Part shown: in pieces, positions 1-8,989 of the stretch
Layout: each line of letters opens with the position of its first letter
How positions within the stretch are numbered: position 1 is the stretch's first letter
DNA from: Candidatus Zixiibacteriota bacterium
GTDB lineage: Bacteria > Zixibacteria > MSB-5A5 > GN15 > FEB-12
Direction of reading: 5' to 3'
NCBI GenBank assembly: GCA_021163775.1
Contig: JAGGTI010000115.1
Coordinates: forward strand, 1-32,094
Length of the DNA stretch: 32,094 nt
The notes under the pieces: generated by a model
Database searches by the model: none
What the model was told of the DNA's origin: nothing
The model's input: the letters and a program-made list of their open reading frames with translations, nothing else
Program-made: the position numbers and the translations under genes

Positions 1-76
1 TATGACCACAAATCATCGCAGAAACAATCAATCCACACAATAAACCAAAACCTCGATTGAAACTCTCATCTTGTGC

Positions 77-142
77 TGTCAGGCGACTCTGCCTGACAGT
101 TCTTGTCTGTTAACCGGGTGTCGGGCAGGGTCACCCGACACC
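77..142. repeat. Pair of related short palindromes (family A)
   Basis: There are two hairpins. The first is 77-98, TGTCAGGC / loop GACTCT / GCCTGACA. The second is 117-142, with arms GGTGTCGGG and CCCGACACC. The first, read on the other strand, matches the hairpin at 19383-19402 (GTCGGGC AGAGTC GCCCGAC), with G-C pairs replaced by A-T pairs in the stem. The two copies here are therefore inverted members of one dispersed family. They lie in the non-coding stretch downstream of the histidine-kinase operon. Confidence 0.75.
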
Positions 143-193
143 ACGCAACCTCGGATGGAACTCTTTTTTCAAAAACACGATTATATCTTTGGT

Positions 194-236
194 GGGATGC
201 GAGTGGACATGGGCATCCGCCTGTGCGGATGTGACA
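194..236. repeat. 43-bp dispersed repeat with hairpin (family C, copy 1)
   Basis: By eye this matches the reverse complement of 16834-16876 at 40 of 43 positions. It contains the hairpin CATCCGC-CTGT-GCGGATG. In the other copy one A-T pair becomes a G-T pair, so the stem is kept. It is intergenic. Confidence 0.75.
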
Positions 237-425
237 GAAAAAGGATGCTAAGTAGATTCGTGGGTCACGGTTGCCTGCAACCTGACATTGTATCTGCAAG
301 CTTTTGGGGCCATTTACAACAAAACCCATTCACCAAAAACAATACAACACAAACATATCTATCTATTAACAGATAAAGACTTAGACTTTATTCAGCAAAC
401 CCTAAAGTGGACTTCTACAGAATAA

Positions 426-2144
426 TCAGCTTGCCGGTAGCCTGATCGTAAATCGGGTACCAGAGCCAAGTCTGGAATCTAACTCCACCTCTCCCCCAAA
501 GTCAGTCACTATCCGCTGTACGGTCGGCAGACCAAGGCCGGTACCCGCTTCTTTGGTCGTGTAGTACGGCGCAAAGACCTTATCGTGCAATTCACTCGGG
601 ATACCCGGTCCGTTGTCAGTAACCGTGATTTGAATCCAGTCGTCTGAGCGGCTGGCATTTATCTCAAGACTACCCGGCTGACCCGCCAGAGCCTCTTTGC
701 TGTTGTTAAACAGGTTAAGGAACATCTCTTTGAGCCTGTCCGTATCAGCCAGAACTTTCAGATTGGGTTCCGCTTTGATCTGGACAGAAATACCTAACCG
801 GTCGCCTTCGACCTGTAACAGATCACCGACCTCATTCAGCAACCGGTTTAATTCCACTGTCACACGCTTATGCTTTTCCTCACGTGCCAAAGCCAAAAAT
901 CGGGTGATAATCTCGTTGAGGCGTTTGGTTTCGGTGCGTATGCGACTGGTGAACGAATCGTATTTGTCCTGGTCGGCCTGTGGCTTAAACTCCCGCGCCA
1001 GTCTCTGTGCGGCGATTGAGATAGTATTGAGCGGATTGCGTATCTCATGTGCCACTCCGGCCGCAAGGTCACCCATTTCGGAGAGGCGTTCCTTCCGACG
1101 CGTTTCCTGTTCAAACCGCTCCACCATTTCCCAGCGCTTGCGTCGGCTTCTCAGGTAAGCTAAAGCGACCATCAGGAGCAACAGCAACACTCCGGACAAA
1201 ATCACTAACTGTTGATCAAACCCACTGCTCACAGCATAGTAGCGTTCCAACGACAAGCCAACACGAAAAAGCCCAAACGGATGCAGAGCCGTAGAAAACG
1301 GCCGTACCAGTTCCAGCACTCGTCGTCCCTGATAATCGTAAATGCGTTCAACAATGCTGTCAGCATCAAGAGCGGCGATTAGATATGGCTCATCGGTAAC
1401 AGCGGGGAGAGCACCGCTCAATCCCGATGAGAATACCATACCATCGGTCGTCTGATAGACGATATATTCCACCCCTGGTTCGCGTGCCATAACATCGGCC
1501 AAATGATCCATGCCGGTTTCGCTGATAGCTTCACGGTAGGCGAGCGCATCAGTTACAAGAACTACCACCTGGTCCATGCGGCTACTTAGTTCCAGGTAGT
1601 AGTGGTGCCTCTCGCCCGGCTCATGTCCCCCATCAAGCAACAACACAAAGCGCTCCTCAGGATTGGCCAATAACGAATCAACTTCCGCCTCAATGTAGTC
1701 AGGCGGACCGTAGCTCCCACCTCGTGCTGTCACACCGTCGACAAGTTCGCCTGACGTGTCATAGATATATACACCCACCAAATCGTGACTGAATGCAAAC
1801 GAAGCCCACCCTTGTTCATCAAGGTTCTCCAGCCGCATATCCATGAGGGTAATAATGAGATCGGAGTACCTGGCTCGAACCAGGTAGTCGTAAAATATCT
1901 CGGAGGTAACAGCGTTTTCCGAGGCTTGCGCCAGAGATTCGGTGAAAGTCCGACCTTGTTCGGCAAGCAGTTTGAAACTGTCCGACCGGCTCTGTCGGAT
2001 CGAAAACCATGTTATAAGAAAAATCGCCAGAGCCAAAGCTATCGCAAGGGCACTGAGATAACGTTGATCAAAACGTCCGGGGCGATTGTTGGAATCTACT
2101 TTCACAGCATTTAAGCTAGCGACAGCCTTACCGATGAGCAACAA
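426..2144 (-). CDS. Membrane sensor histidine kinase (HisKA-HATPase)
   Basis: A two-component sensor kinase of about 572 aa. TM1 (about residues 30-49) and TM2 (about 312-330) enclose an extracytoplasmic sensor region of about 260 residues. The H-box GVAHEIRNPL carries the phospho-acceptor His at about 366. The N-box (NLFNNSKEAL), G1 (DNGPGIP) and the glycine-rich lid (TGLGLPTVQRI) are intact, so the kinase should be active. The H-box and lid look like the NtrB/ZraS/AtoS type, which usually pairs with an NtrC-like regulator. No regulator lies nearby. The gene follows the second kinase after 25 nt and is probably co-transcribed with it. The start is uncertain: TTG at 2144 has no good ribosome site, and a GTG at 2105 would still keep TM1. 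The sensed signal is unknown. Confidence 0.88.
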   Translation of the reverse strand: MLLIGKAVASLNAVKVDSNNRPGRFDQRYLSALAIALALAIFLITWFSIRQSRSDSFKLLAEQGRTFTESLAQASENAVTSEIFYDYLVRARYSDLIITLMDMRLENLDEQGWASFAFSHDLVGVYIYDTSGELVDGVTARGGSYGPPDYIEAEVDSLLANPEERFVLLLDGGHEPGERHHYYLELSSRMDQVVVLVTDALAYREAISETGMDHLADVMAREPGVEYIVYQTTDGMVFSSGLSGALPAVTDEPYLIAALDADSIVERIYDYQGRRVLELVRPFSTALHPFGLFRVGLSLERYYAVSSGFDQQLVILSGVLLLLLMVALAYLRSRRKRWEMVERFEQETRRKERLSEMGDLAAGVAHEIRNPLNTISIAAQRLAREFKPQADQDKYDSFTSRIRTETKRLNEIITRFLALAREEKHKRVTVELNRLLNEVGDLLQVEGDRLGISVQIKAEPNLKVLADTDRLKEMFLNLFNNSKEALAGQPGSLEINASRSDDWIQITVTDNGPGIPSELHDKVFAPYYTTKEAGTGLGLPTVQRIVTDFGGEVELDSRLGSGTRFTIRLPAS

Positions 2145-2169
2145 AAAGCAAGCGTACGGGAATCTGTGT

Positions 2170-4110
2170 TTACACCGGTTGACCGGTTGCGTCAGAGTAC
2201 GTTTCTACCGGTTCCTCAGTTTCCTTCACTTCGGGCAGGAATACCGAAAAAACAGCCCCATCCTGTGCCTCATACGTAATGTTGCCACTGTGGTTGTCAA
2301 CTATGCGTTGGCAGGTGATTAAACCGATGCCATGTCCCCGCTCTTTAGTGGTAAAACGGGTATTGAATAGCAGTTTTTCTTTGTTCTTGACTACGCCCGG
2401 ACCGTTGTCGCACACCCTGATCTGTACCCCGGGGGTACCATCGAATTCGGCTGGCGATGTAACAACCTGAATATGCTTTTCACCTTCATTAGCACTTACA
2501 GCCTCAGCCGCATTGTATATCAGGTTGACCAGCAGTTGCTGAATCTGACCAGAGTCCACACGTAGCACCGATATCTCGGCAGATAATTCTTTATCAACAT
2601 CGACAACATCAAATTTGTTCTGCGGCTTTAAGAAAGCGATTACGTTTTCGACAATCTGGTTAATCGGTGCCAGCTCCAGTCTGACCACATCCACACCACT
2701 GTCAAGAAGCCCATCAGAGAAGCGAGCTATACTCTCCAGCGCATTCTTCATAACTTCCAACTTCTTCTCGACCTTATCCATTTTGCCATTTTTAAGATAC
2801 ATAGGCATCAGCTCTACATTGCCAAGAAGCACCGCCAGATAGTTATTGATCTCATGAGCAATATCACTGGCCATTTCGCCTCGGCTGTAATACCGGTCAA
2901 GACGAATCATCATTTTCTGAAAATCCTTGCTGTCGGTGATATTCCGACAGACGTACAGTCGAACGCTTGGGCGATCGCCTTCGGCCGCCACATGACTCGA
3001 AATAATATAACCGGGGAATTCTGTTCCATCGTGACAACGACAGATAGCTTCAAAGTTTAACTGATCTCCTATTGCCGTATCCGATACGCTCTGGACCGAA
3101 TCTTCGCTTATCAATGTTGAAAGGGGCCGCCCAGCTATCTCGTCGGTCTTATAACCAAAAACATCTCCTGCTTTCTGGTTAATCATAAGAATCTCACCGT
3201 CTAAGTTGGTGACAATAATACTCAGGGGTGTGCTGTCGACCAAAGTCATAAGAAACGACTTTGATTCCCGTAATTCAACATTGGCCTGTCCCAGACGGGT
3301 GCAGTAATCATCGAGTTGTTTTCGATTATCCCACAGTTTCAGGGTCATAGCATTGTAGGCGCAGGTAAGTTTCCCCAGTTGGAGATCGGTCGTTAGCTCG
3401 TTAAGATTATGGAGTTTACCATCAGCGGTTTCTTCAAATCCGGCGATAATCCGATCAAGCGGCAGTTTGAATTTATTGAGCAGGAACCAAACGGTAAGAA
3501 GCGAAACCAGCGTCGAACAGAGAAACAGAAACAAAACCGCATCCTGTAGATAGGACTGAGATGACACCGTGAGACCGTGTTTAACCGCGATCACCAGCAG
3601 AATTGGCATACCAGCACTATCTACCGCCAGTCGCTGGTAGTACACCAGATCATCAGTATCCATCACCACTTGAGACGATAGCTCGTCTGCTGATGAAGCC
3701 ATCAACCGAAGCATCGGATAACTGCTGTAACTGGAGATATCTCGATCATCAACAAATTCATCTGTAGACGCATCAGATTGGCTATAGGCATACTTGATTT
3801 CCAAGTTATGATTGCCACACACCCGGATGATGGCCGCCTGATCAACCAGCTTCAAGCTGTCAAGAAGCAGATCGAGATTCTCGTACGGATAGTCCTCTGC
3901 CTCAACTGGAAACTGATCAAAACTAACAGAGCCAGCTGTATGGCGTCCAATCTCGATCAATTTTCCTTCCAGACTGGCTATGCGACCATCTAAATCGTTA
4001 TCACTCTTGGGCACAAATAGAATCAGGGCCAAAGCGGTAAAAATGAAGAGTACTTGGACAATGATGAGATTGCCCAATCTGGAGATTATTCCAAATCTGC
4101 TAGAAGTCAC
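2170..4110 (-). CDS. PAS-domain membrane histidine kinase
   Basis: A sensor kinase of 646 aa. TM1 is at about residues 14-33 and TM2 at about 189-211, with an external sensor of about 155 residues between them. A HAMP-like linker follows TM2, then a PAS domain (about 287-395) of the kind that begins VDSTPLSIIVTNLDGEIL. The H-box DIAHEINNYLAVLLGN carries His at about 419. NLIYNAAEAV, DNGPGV and HGIGLITCQRI form the ATP site. The start is GTG at 4110, five bases after a GAGGAG ribosome site (4116-4121). It is the first gene of a two-kinase operon with 426-2144. Two kinases in tandem without a receiver domain suggest a phosphorelay partner elsewhere, or one kinase modulating the other. Confidence 0.9.
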   Translation of the reverse strand: MTSSRFGIISRLGNLIIVQVLFIFTALALILFVPKSDNDLDGRIASLEGKLIEIGRHTAGSVSFDQFPVEAEDYPYENLDLLLDSLKLVDQAAIIRVCGNHNLEIKYAYSQSDASTDEFVDDRDISSYSSYPMLRLMASSADELSSQVVMDTDDLVYYQRLAVDSAGMPILLVIAVKHGLTVSSQSYLQDAVLFLFLCSTLVSLLTVWFLLNKFKLPLDRIIAGFEETADGKLHNLNELTTDLQLGKLTCAYNAMTLKLWDNRKQLDDYCTRLGQANVELRESKSFLMTLVDSTPLSIIVTNLDGEILMINQKAGDVFGYKTDEIAGRPLSTLISEDSVQSVSDTAIGDQLNFEAICRCHDGTEFPGYIISSHVAAEGDRPSVRLYVCRNITDSKDFQKMMIRLDRYYSRGEMASDIAHEINNYLAVLLGNVELMPMYLKNGKMDKVEKKLEVMKNALESIARFSDGLLDSGVDVVRLELAPINQIVENVIAFLKPQNKFDVVDVDKELSAEISVLRVDSGQIQQLLVNLIYNAAEAVSANEGEKHIQVVTSPAEFDGTPGVQIRVCDNGPGVVKNKEKLLFNTRFTTKERGHGIGLITCQRIVDNHSGNITYEAQDGAVFSVFLPEVKETEEPVETYSDATGQPV

Positions 4111-4195
4111 GTCATCTCCTCAAAAAGCTTTCATCAGAAGATTATCGGACAAATCAGCGAGAAAATAACCGGAATGTGGGTATATGAAAATTAGG

Positions 4196-4267
4196 TAGGG
4201 AGTGGTGGAGGGGGGATGCCCGACTCTTACGTCAGGTGGCTGGAGTTCCAGCACGCACCACTCCCTA
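4196..4267. repeat. Long palindromic element with nested hairpin (family D)
   Basis: A perfect 12-bp inverted repeat, TAGGGAGTGGTG (4196-4207) and CACCACTCCCTA (4256-4267), encloses 48 nt. Inside it is a second hairpin, GCTGGA-GT-TCCAGC (4239-4252). Part of the inner sequence (GGTGGCTGG) recurs at about 25629. It lies upstream of the PAS kinase start. It could be a structured leader or a repeat of the kind seen elsewhere in the window. Confidence 0.65.
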
Positions 4268-4653
4268 ATTTAGTAACAACCTAACATACACTTTTGTTCA
4301 CGCAAGCAACGTGCCAAAGCATCTGTTACTTCATAAATCTAAATAGGCACTTGAAATATAACACGTAAGGGCATATATGACAACCGGTAAATGGGGCCCG
4401 TACCGCTCTAAATAACCAACCACATTCAGGTTTACTCCTATCCTGATTGGCAGTCTGACGACCAAATAGGCATGTGAATGCATACTCGCATGAGACCTGT
4501 CGCCTTTGTCTAACATGCGCTTACGTATCAGGTTCCAATCCCGTTTCGGTGGGATAAGGATCCAACACAACTCTATAGATAGTGTTTATTATCAACAGTC
4601 CCCTGAGTTCGTGCCTGAGAGTAGGAAAACAATGAACCGAGAGCTGAACAATG
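4268..4653. other. Intergenic stretch without a recognisable gene
   Basis: An open frame on the minus strand (4331-4570) has no recognisable domain or ribosome site, and I regard it as chance. A GGTTCCAATCCC string near 4531 looks superficially like a tRNA T-loop, but no cloverleaf can be built. I see nothing else here. Confidence 0.5.
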
Positions 4654-4686
4654 AAAAGAGCCAGCAACAATAATGATGCCGGCTCT
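4654..4686 (-). terminator. Intrinsic terminator of the 4716-6242 lipoprotein gene
   Basis: On the minus strand AGAGCCGGC pairs with GCTGGCTCT (9 bp, one G-T) around a 12-nt loop and is followed by TTTT. It starts 30 nt after the stop codon of the lipoprotein gene. Confidence 0.8.
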
Positions 4687-4715
4687 ATATTCTTAGCTAT
4701 ACGCTCCTGAAAAAG

Positions 4716-6242
4716 CTACAAACGCTGAATCCTAGCCGTAATCTTCGGAAATCCGTTGGCACCACTTGCCGTGCCAGTCCAGTTGATCAGCGGCCAGTAG
4801 TAAGGATAACCAAAATTATGCGAAGAAGGGAAGCGGAAACTGAATGCGATCAGCGGGAAATTGGTACTATCCGAAAACCGGTTGGTTGGCTCTATGGTTA
4901 CAAACACAGAGGCCTTGTCAGACATGTCGCCAACAGGGAACAAATCTAAAGAGCTGGAGATGACACCTCCGGTAGCGGCTGACAAAGCCGCTCCGTCAAG
5001 GAAATCCTCGCCCGGCAGATTCGGCCGTTTGAGCACCGAGTCACGGAATATCGTGGTGTCCCCTGCTACGGTGTCCACTACGACGCTGTCCACTTCCCAC
5101 CAAATCTCGCGCGTGAACGGATTGGAATTATCAGCCTTGGTGACATCGGTGAATGTACCAGTCGATATCAATCCACCCTGGTAGCCCGGTATAATTAGCT
5201 CTCCGGAAATGAAATCCCAAGCCGGTGGCGTGAATTCACCTATCGCCGTCGGGTAGATCTCATCCGAAACTACCCAACCTTTGTATTCCCATCCGTACAT
5301 GCTGAGATCCGGTAACTCATATAGAGCCTGAGTGAAAATGTCCAGATTTACATAGCGAGGGACAGTATCCCATTCAATCGTATAACTCTTGATTGTGCGA
5401 GGTATCTGCGTTGAATCTGCGCGATAAATAATATGTCGTTTGGCACCATAATGAAGATGTCCGGTCGAAAGGGGGGCCTCGGTTTGCGTCACACCTAAAG
5501 CAAGGGTGTCTCGACCAAAGTCCAGCAGTATTGTATCAAACTCTGCCCAGACCGAATCAGCGTACTCGGCATAGAGAGTGGCCAAGTTGAGGATATTGCT
5601 GTCGGCATCGTAGATCGGATAGATGGTCGAATCAACATAGCTGATATCAACTCCGAGAGTATCATCGATCTGCTTCTGAATGAAATTGTATGCTGAGAAC
5701 CAAAGACCAAACCCATCGGCACCTGAGTGGCCGTCCGTGGGGGTTTCGAAATTACAGCGGATAGTGGCGTCAAATAGTGAGTCATGCTTGGGGAAATACA
5801 GACGCAACGTATCGCTGTTACCGGCGATTGGGTTCAGAAGCATGACTGGTCCCGGAAACTCATCAACCGAATCCAGATTCTGAGCCGCCACAAACAGGTA
5901 TTCGTAGTCAAAAAGGTCGCCATCAAGCCTGAAGAGGTTGCTGTCGGCGCGAATTTCACCGGAATCATTTGTAAAGGCCACCAATGTATCCGAATTGATA
6001 TACGAGAACCGTCCAAGAGACTGCGCATCAGATGGATCAGCCAGGGTTCTGGGATCGACCTTCGACGCCCACAATTCGTAAATCATACCCACTGCCGCAC
6101 TAGGCAGGCGCTCGGCGGTCAGCCAAACTTTCGTGACCGATTTGGTTGCCGTAACATCATCCGTCTGGCTACAACTAAGTGCAACCATCAACAGACCAAT
6201 GACCGAGATAATAAATACCAGACGACTATCAAATTTGAACAT
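4716..6242 (-). CDS. Lipoprotein with YELW / anti-sigma-K-like domain
   Basis: A secreted protein of 508 aa. A hydrophobic signal segment ends in LMVALSCS, giving a somewhat degenerate lipobox with Cys at about 24. The start is the ATG at 6242, nine bases after AGGAGG (6252-6257). The longer frame from 6323 would begin upstream of the predicted transcription start. The first 120 or so mature residues contain GMIYELWAS, LGRFSY and GPVMLLNP. This spacing resembles the extracytoplasmic domain of anti-sigma-K (RskA-like) proteins, which begins YELW and ends in a short GPVLL-like strand. No anti-sigma zinc motif and no sigma factor is nearby, so regulation is not implied. The remaining 350 residues are rich in D, T, S and Y and resemble surface beta-proteins. 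No function is assigned. Confidence 0.75.
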   Translation of the reverse strand: MFKFDSRLVFIISVIGLLMVALSCSQTDDVTATKSVTKVWLTAERLPSAAVGMIYELWASKVDPRTLADPSDAQSLGRFSYINSDTLVAFTNDSGEIRADSNLFRLDGDLFDYEYLFVAAQNLDSVDEFPGPVMLLNPIAGNSDTLRLYFPKHDSLFDATIRCNFETPTDGHSGADGFGLWFSAYNFIQKQIDDTLGVDISYVDSTIYPIYDADSNILNLATLYAEYADSVWAEFDTILLDFGRDTLALGVTQTEAPLSTGHLHYGAKRHIIYRADSTQIPRTIKSYTIEWDTVPRYVNLDIFTQALYELPDLSMYGWEYKGWVVSDEIYPTAIGEFTPPAWDFISGELIIPGYQGGLISTGTFTDVTKADNSNPFTREIWWEVDSVVVDTVAGDTTIFRDSVLKRPNLPGEDFLDGAALSAATGGVISSSLDLFPVGDMSDKASVFVTIEPTNRFSDSTNFPLIAFSFRFPSSHNFGYPYYWPLINWTGTASGANGFPKITARIQRL

Positions 6243-6307
6243 CAAACTCATCCTCCTGGAGAGTAACCGACAAGAAGCTAACCTTCTCTTAACTATTACA
6301 GAGCGCC

Positions 6308-6337
6308 AATATAGCCGTACCAACGCCCCTCTGTCAA
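6308..6337 (-). promoter_or_regulatory. Sigma70-type promoter for the lipoprotein at 4716-6242
   Basis: On the minus strand TTGACA (6332-6337, consensus) is followed by an 18-nt spacer and TATATT (6308-6313). The predicted start is near 6301, giving a leader of about 58 nt that contains the AGGAGG site. This supports the ATG at 6242. Confidence 0.8.
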
Positions 6338-6477
6338 GCCAGATTTCAAGGGCAATTTCGCTATATTAGCGATCTCATTCAGAGACGATTGAACCTATAG
6401 TTTCATTCAAGAAATTCCTCTCCTCAACCGATATTGTTTAAGTACAGTAAGTTAACTCTACACAGGACAAGTGACCA

Positions 6478-8667
6478 TTGATTGAAACGTCCAAAACGCA
6501 CAATGAGGCAACTCACCCGAATCAGACCGTAAAGTCAGCCTCAACCCCGGATCCGCATGCGAACCCAAGGCCATCCGAGAAAACTGATGATAACGATCTT
6601 GATTTTGTGGTAACCGAGGCTCACGACCAAGACTCAGATCTCGTGGGCGGATTCAACAAATCCAACTCCGATGATCTCGGTATCGAAACGCCAGCCGACC
6701 TGATGGAAGCTGAAGCGTTAGATACCGGTGAATGTGTCCTGCCGGACCCAGTGATGACATCGTCTATTGGTGATACCAATCCCCCACTTCCAACAGACAA
6801 GCAGTTCGACTCGGATCTGAAACCAGCGACAGAAACAATGCAGGATACAATCCAAGACCTAACAACAAAACAGGGACTGGGGAAACTCACTGATGAGAGA
6901 CTTCAGGAGATCTCACAAAAAATGCAGGGGGAAACACCAAACAATAACTACCTGACTGCTGAAGAAAAACAGCGGTTACTCAAGAGCATTGATGAAGTCC
7001 CGGTTGATCAAGTCGAGTCTCCCTCCCCCCAGACAAAACCGAAAACCGGTTTTGATAATGAGCCGATTGTCCCGCCTTCCAAACAGAAAAACACAACCGC
7101 CCCCAAAACCTCAACACCAAAACCGACACCAACACAACCGGAAATCGAGCTATCCGGCGAACGACCGAAAATGTCAGGACGCGTGCGTGGAGTAGCCTAT
7201 TTTGCTCGTGAGTACATCAAAATATCCGGTGGCCAGGAACTCCATGAAGGCGACAGTATGACTGTCAATAATCGCGAGTACATGTTGCGCCATAAGAAAT
7301 TTAGCAATAAACTAATTCTCGGAATTGTTGTCCCCCTGGCGGCAATCCTGATTTTTGTGCTGGGCGCCATGCTCAGTTCGGATGCTGATACGGGTGCTGG
7401 GCAAATTGTCGGTCTGGTTCTGGGTGACGATGACCGCCCCTTCATCACCGGCACCGAAATCCATTTTCCTGAACTGGGGAAATCATACGAAAGCAACGGA
7501 CAGGGCTTTTTCAAAACCGACCCGCTGGACGCTGGCACTTACAAAATTGAATTCCGGTATGATGGTCAGGTCATAGCGACCGACTACGCCACCATTGTTG
7601 CCGACCGGATCACGACCATCACACTGCGCCCCGAACAGTTTGAAGACCAAGCGACCAATTGGGAAGGTACCTCGGAACCAATCGCTCAGACAGCCGAAGT
7701 CACACCTGATAGTCCAACCCCAACAGCCAAACCAACACCGCCCCCGGCCAAACCTAAGACAACGCCCAAGAAGACCGCGACCAGCGGTTCCCGATGGGCC
7801 AAGCTGGCTCTTGAGGCAAATGTCGAGGGTGCCAAATTAACGATTGATGGCTCGACTCTAGGCGCAGGAAATTTGACCTACCCGAGATTGAAACCGGGTA
7901 TTCACAAATATACGGTATCCAAGGACGGCTATCAATCTTATCGAGGTTCGGTTGATCTCAAGACTGGAAAGACCAAGACGCTCCAGGTGATTTTGACCCC
8001 TAACGTTTCGGTAGCTAAAGCAACGCCCCCCCCCGAACAAAAACCGTTCAATCAGGGCAATCAAGCCCTTGACCGGGGCGAGACTACAACTGCGATCGCC
8101 AGCTTCACCGATGCTATCAAGTTAAATCCGAGTTATGCTGAGGCCTACCTCATGCGAGCTAAGGCGTATCAACAGAACCGAGACTCAAAATCGTCCTACG
8201 ACGACTACGTGCGTGCCGCTGAAATATACAGCTCTCGCAATGACTTCAATCGGTCTCTCTCAGCCTACAACAAAGCACTGGCGCTTAATCCAAAGTCAAT
8301 CCCGGTTTTCCTCGGTCGTGGAAATCTATATCTGTCGCGAAGCGAAGAAATCGCGGCCATCGCCGACTTCGATATGGTCGTACGGTTGAACAAACGCAAT
8401 CTGGATGGCTATCTCGGTCTTGGTAAGGCTCGCTACAACCAGGGCTATTTCAAGAAAGCTATAAAGCATTTCAAAGATGCTCGTTCGATTGACTCAGAGA
8501 ACCCGACCATCCACAGTCATCTGATGATGTGCTACTATCGGACTGGTGATTTCAAACAGGTTGGAAAAAGTTATGACAAATTCCTTAAATATACCAGTGA
8601 GACAGAACAGCAAAAGATGCAATCTGATCCTCGTTTTGCTCCCGTACTTAAAGTTATAAAGGACTGA
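6478..8667 (+). CDS. Membrane protein with PEGA domain and TPR repeats
   Basis: A 729-aa protein. Residues 1 to about 230 are acidic, polar and rich in T, P and D, probably disordered. A short conserved-looking stretch (about 232-276, beginning MSGRVRGVAYF) precedes one transmembrane helix at about 279-301. A carboxypeptidase-regulatory-like beta domain follows (about 308-386), then a Pro/Thr/Lys linker, a PEGA domain (about 441-509, with AKLTIDG and LKPGIHKYTVSKDGY) and at least four TPR units (about 526-715). The topology suggests a cytoplasmic N-terminal tail and an outside PEGA-TPR scaffold. The start is TTG at 6478, ten bases after AGGA (6464-6467). The two-CW gene begins 5 nt after its stop, so the two are likely made together. 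It is probably a scaffold; no enzyme motif is seen. Confidence 0.85.
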   Translation: MIETSKTHNEATHPNQTVKSASTPDPHANPRPSEKTDDNDLDFVVTEAHDQDSDLVGGFNKSNSDDLGIETPADLMEAEALDTGECVLPDPVMTSSIGDTNPPLPTDKQFDSDLKPATETMQDTIQDLTTKQGLGKLTDERLQEISQKMQGETPNNNYLTAEEKQRLLKSIDEVPVDQVESPSPQTKPKTGFDNEPIVPPSKQKNTTAPKTSTPKPTPTQPEIELSGERPKMSGRVRGVAYFAREYIKISGGQELHEGDSMTVNNREYMLRHKKFSNKLILGIVVPLAAILIFVLGAMLSSDADTGAGQIVGLVLGDDDRPFITGTEIHFPELGKSYESNGQGFFKTDPLDAGTYKIEFRYDGQVIATDYATIVADRITTITLRPEQFEDQATNWEGTSEPIAQTAEVTPDSPTPTAKPTPPPAKPKTTPKKTATSGSRWAKLALEANVEGAKLTIDGSTLGAGNLTYPRLKPGIHKYTVSKDGYQSYRGSVDLKTGKTKTLQVILTPNVSVAKATPPPEQKPFNQGNQALDRGETTTAIASFTDAIKLNPSYAEAYLMRAKAYQQNRDSKSSYDDYVRAAEIYSSRNDFNRSLSAYNKALALNPKSIPVFLGRGNLYLSRSEEIAAIADFDMVVRLNKRNLDGYLGLGKARYNQGYFKKAIKHFKDARSIDSENPTIHSHLMMCYYRTGDFKQVGKSYDKFLKYTSETEQQKMQSDPRFAPVLKVIKD

Positions 8668-8672
8668 AATCT

Positions 8673-8978
8673 GTGGACAATAACTCACATCGAAAACTCA
8701 ATTGTTGGGAATTCCACAACTGTGGGCGTGAGAAAAACGGTCTTATGGTCGACAAGCTGGGTGAATGCCCGGTCTCGACGGCGATGAACCATGATGGCAC
8801 CAACGATGGCGTAGCTGGTGGACGCGTATGCTGGATGGCTATCAATACTAATAACCGTATAGCTGGTACCTGCCTTTGCAATGGCAATTCATGTCAATCC
8901 TGCGAATTCTATCGCCGGGTACAACATGAAGAAAAAGCGGCGGCACAGCACCGCTTCAAAACACCAGTTGCCGGTTAA
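8673..8978 (+). CDS. Small two-CW domain protein
   Basis: A cysteine-rich protein of 101 aa. It opens with NCWEFHNCGRE, followed by LGECPVS, a GGRVCWM core and CNGNSCQSCEFYRRV. The two Cys-Trp pairs and the regularly placed cysteines match what is called the two-CW domain, usually about 70-80 residues and found alone or fused to PAS, chemoreceptor or kinase modules. The cysteines suggest metal or redox chemistry, but the role is not established. The start is GTG at 8673, nine bases after AAGGA at the end of the TPR gene. There is no signal peptide, so it should be cytoplasmic. It converges on lexA, with only 11 nt between the two stop codons. Confidence 0.82.
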   Translation: MDNNSHRKLNCWEFHNCGREKNGLMVDKLGECPVSTAMNHDGTNDGVAGGRVCWMAINTNNRIAGTCLCNGNSCQSCEFYRRVQHEEKAAAQHRFKTPVAG

Positions 8979-8989
8979 ACCGAATGCCT

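Larger units (their letters stand above)
1..425. other. Non-coding, repeat-bearing intergenic stretch
   Basis: No convincing gene is present. Open frames here run straight through the palindromes and resemble nothing I know. The stretch holds the family A and C repeats listed separately. I see no clear intrinsic terminator for the kinase gene that ends at 426. Confidence 0.6.

Noticed and set aside
71-376. Plus-strand open frame of about 100 codons
   Set aside because: It reads through family A and C palindromes and has no ribosome site or recognisable domain.
4331-4570. Minus-strand open frame of 79 codons
   Set aside because: No ribosome site, no domain, odd composition; it fills a gap by chance.
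4525-4570. tRNA-like string GGTTCCAATCCC
   Set aside because: No acceptor, D-arm or anticodon arm can be paired around it.
7081-7760. Pro/Thr/Lys-rich tracts in the TPR gene as a possible recent insertion
   Set aside because: The reading frame is continuous and such linkers are normal between membrane and PEGA domains.
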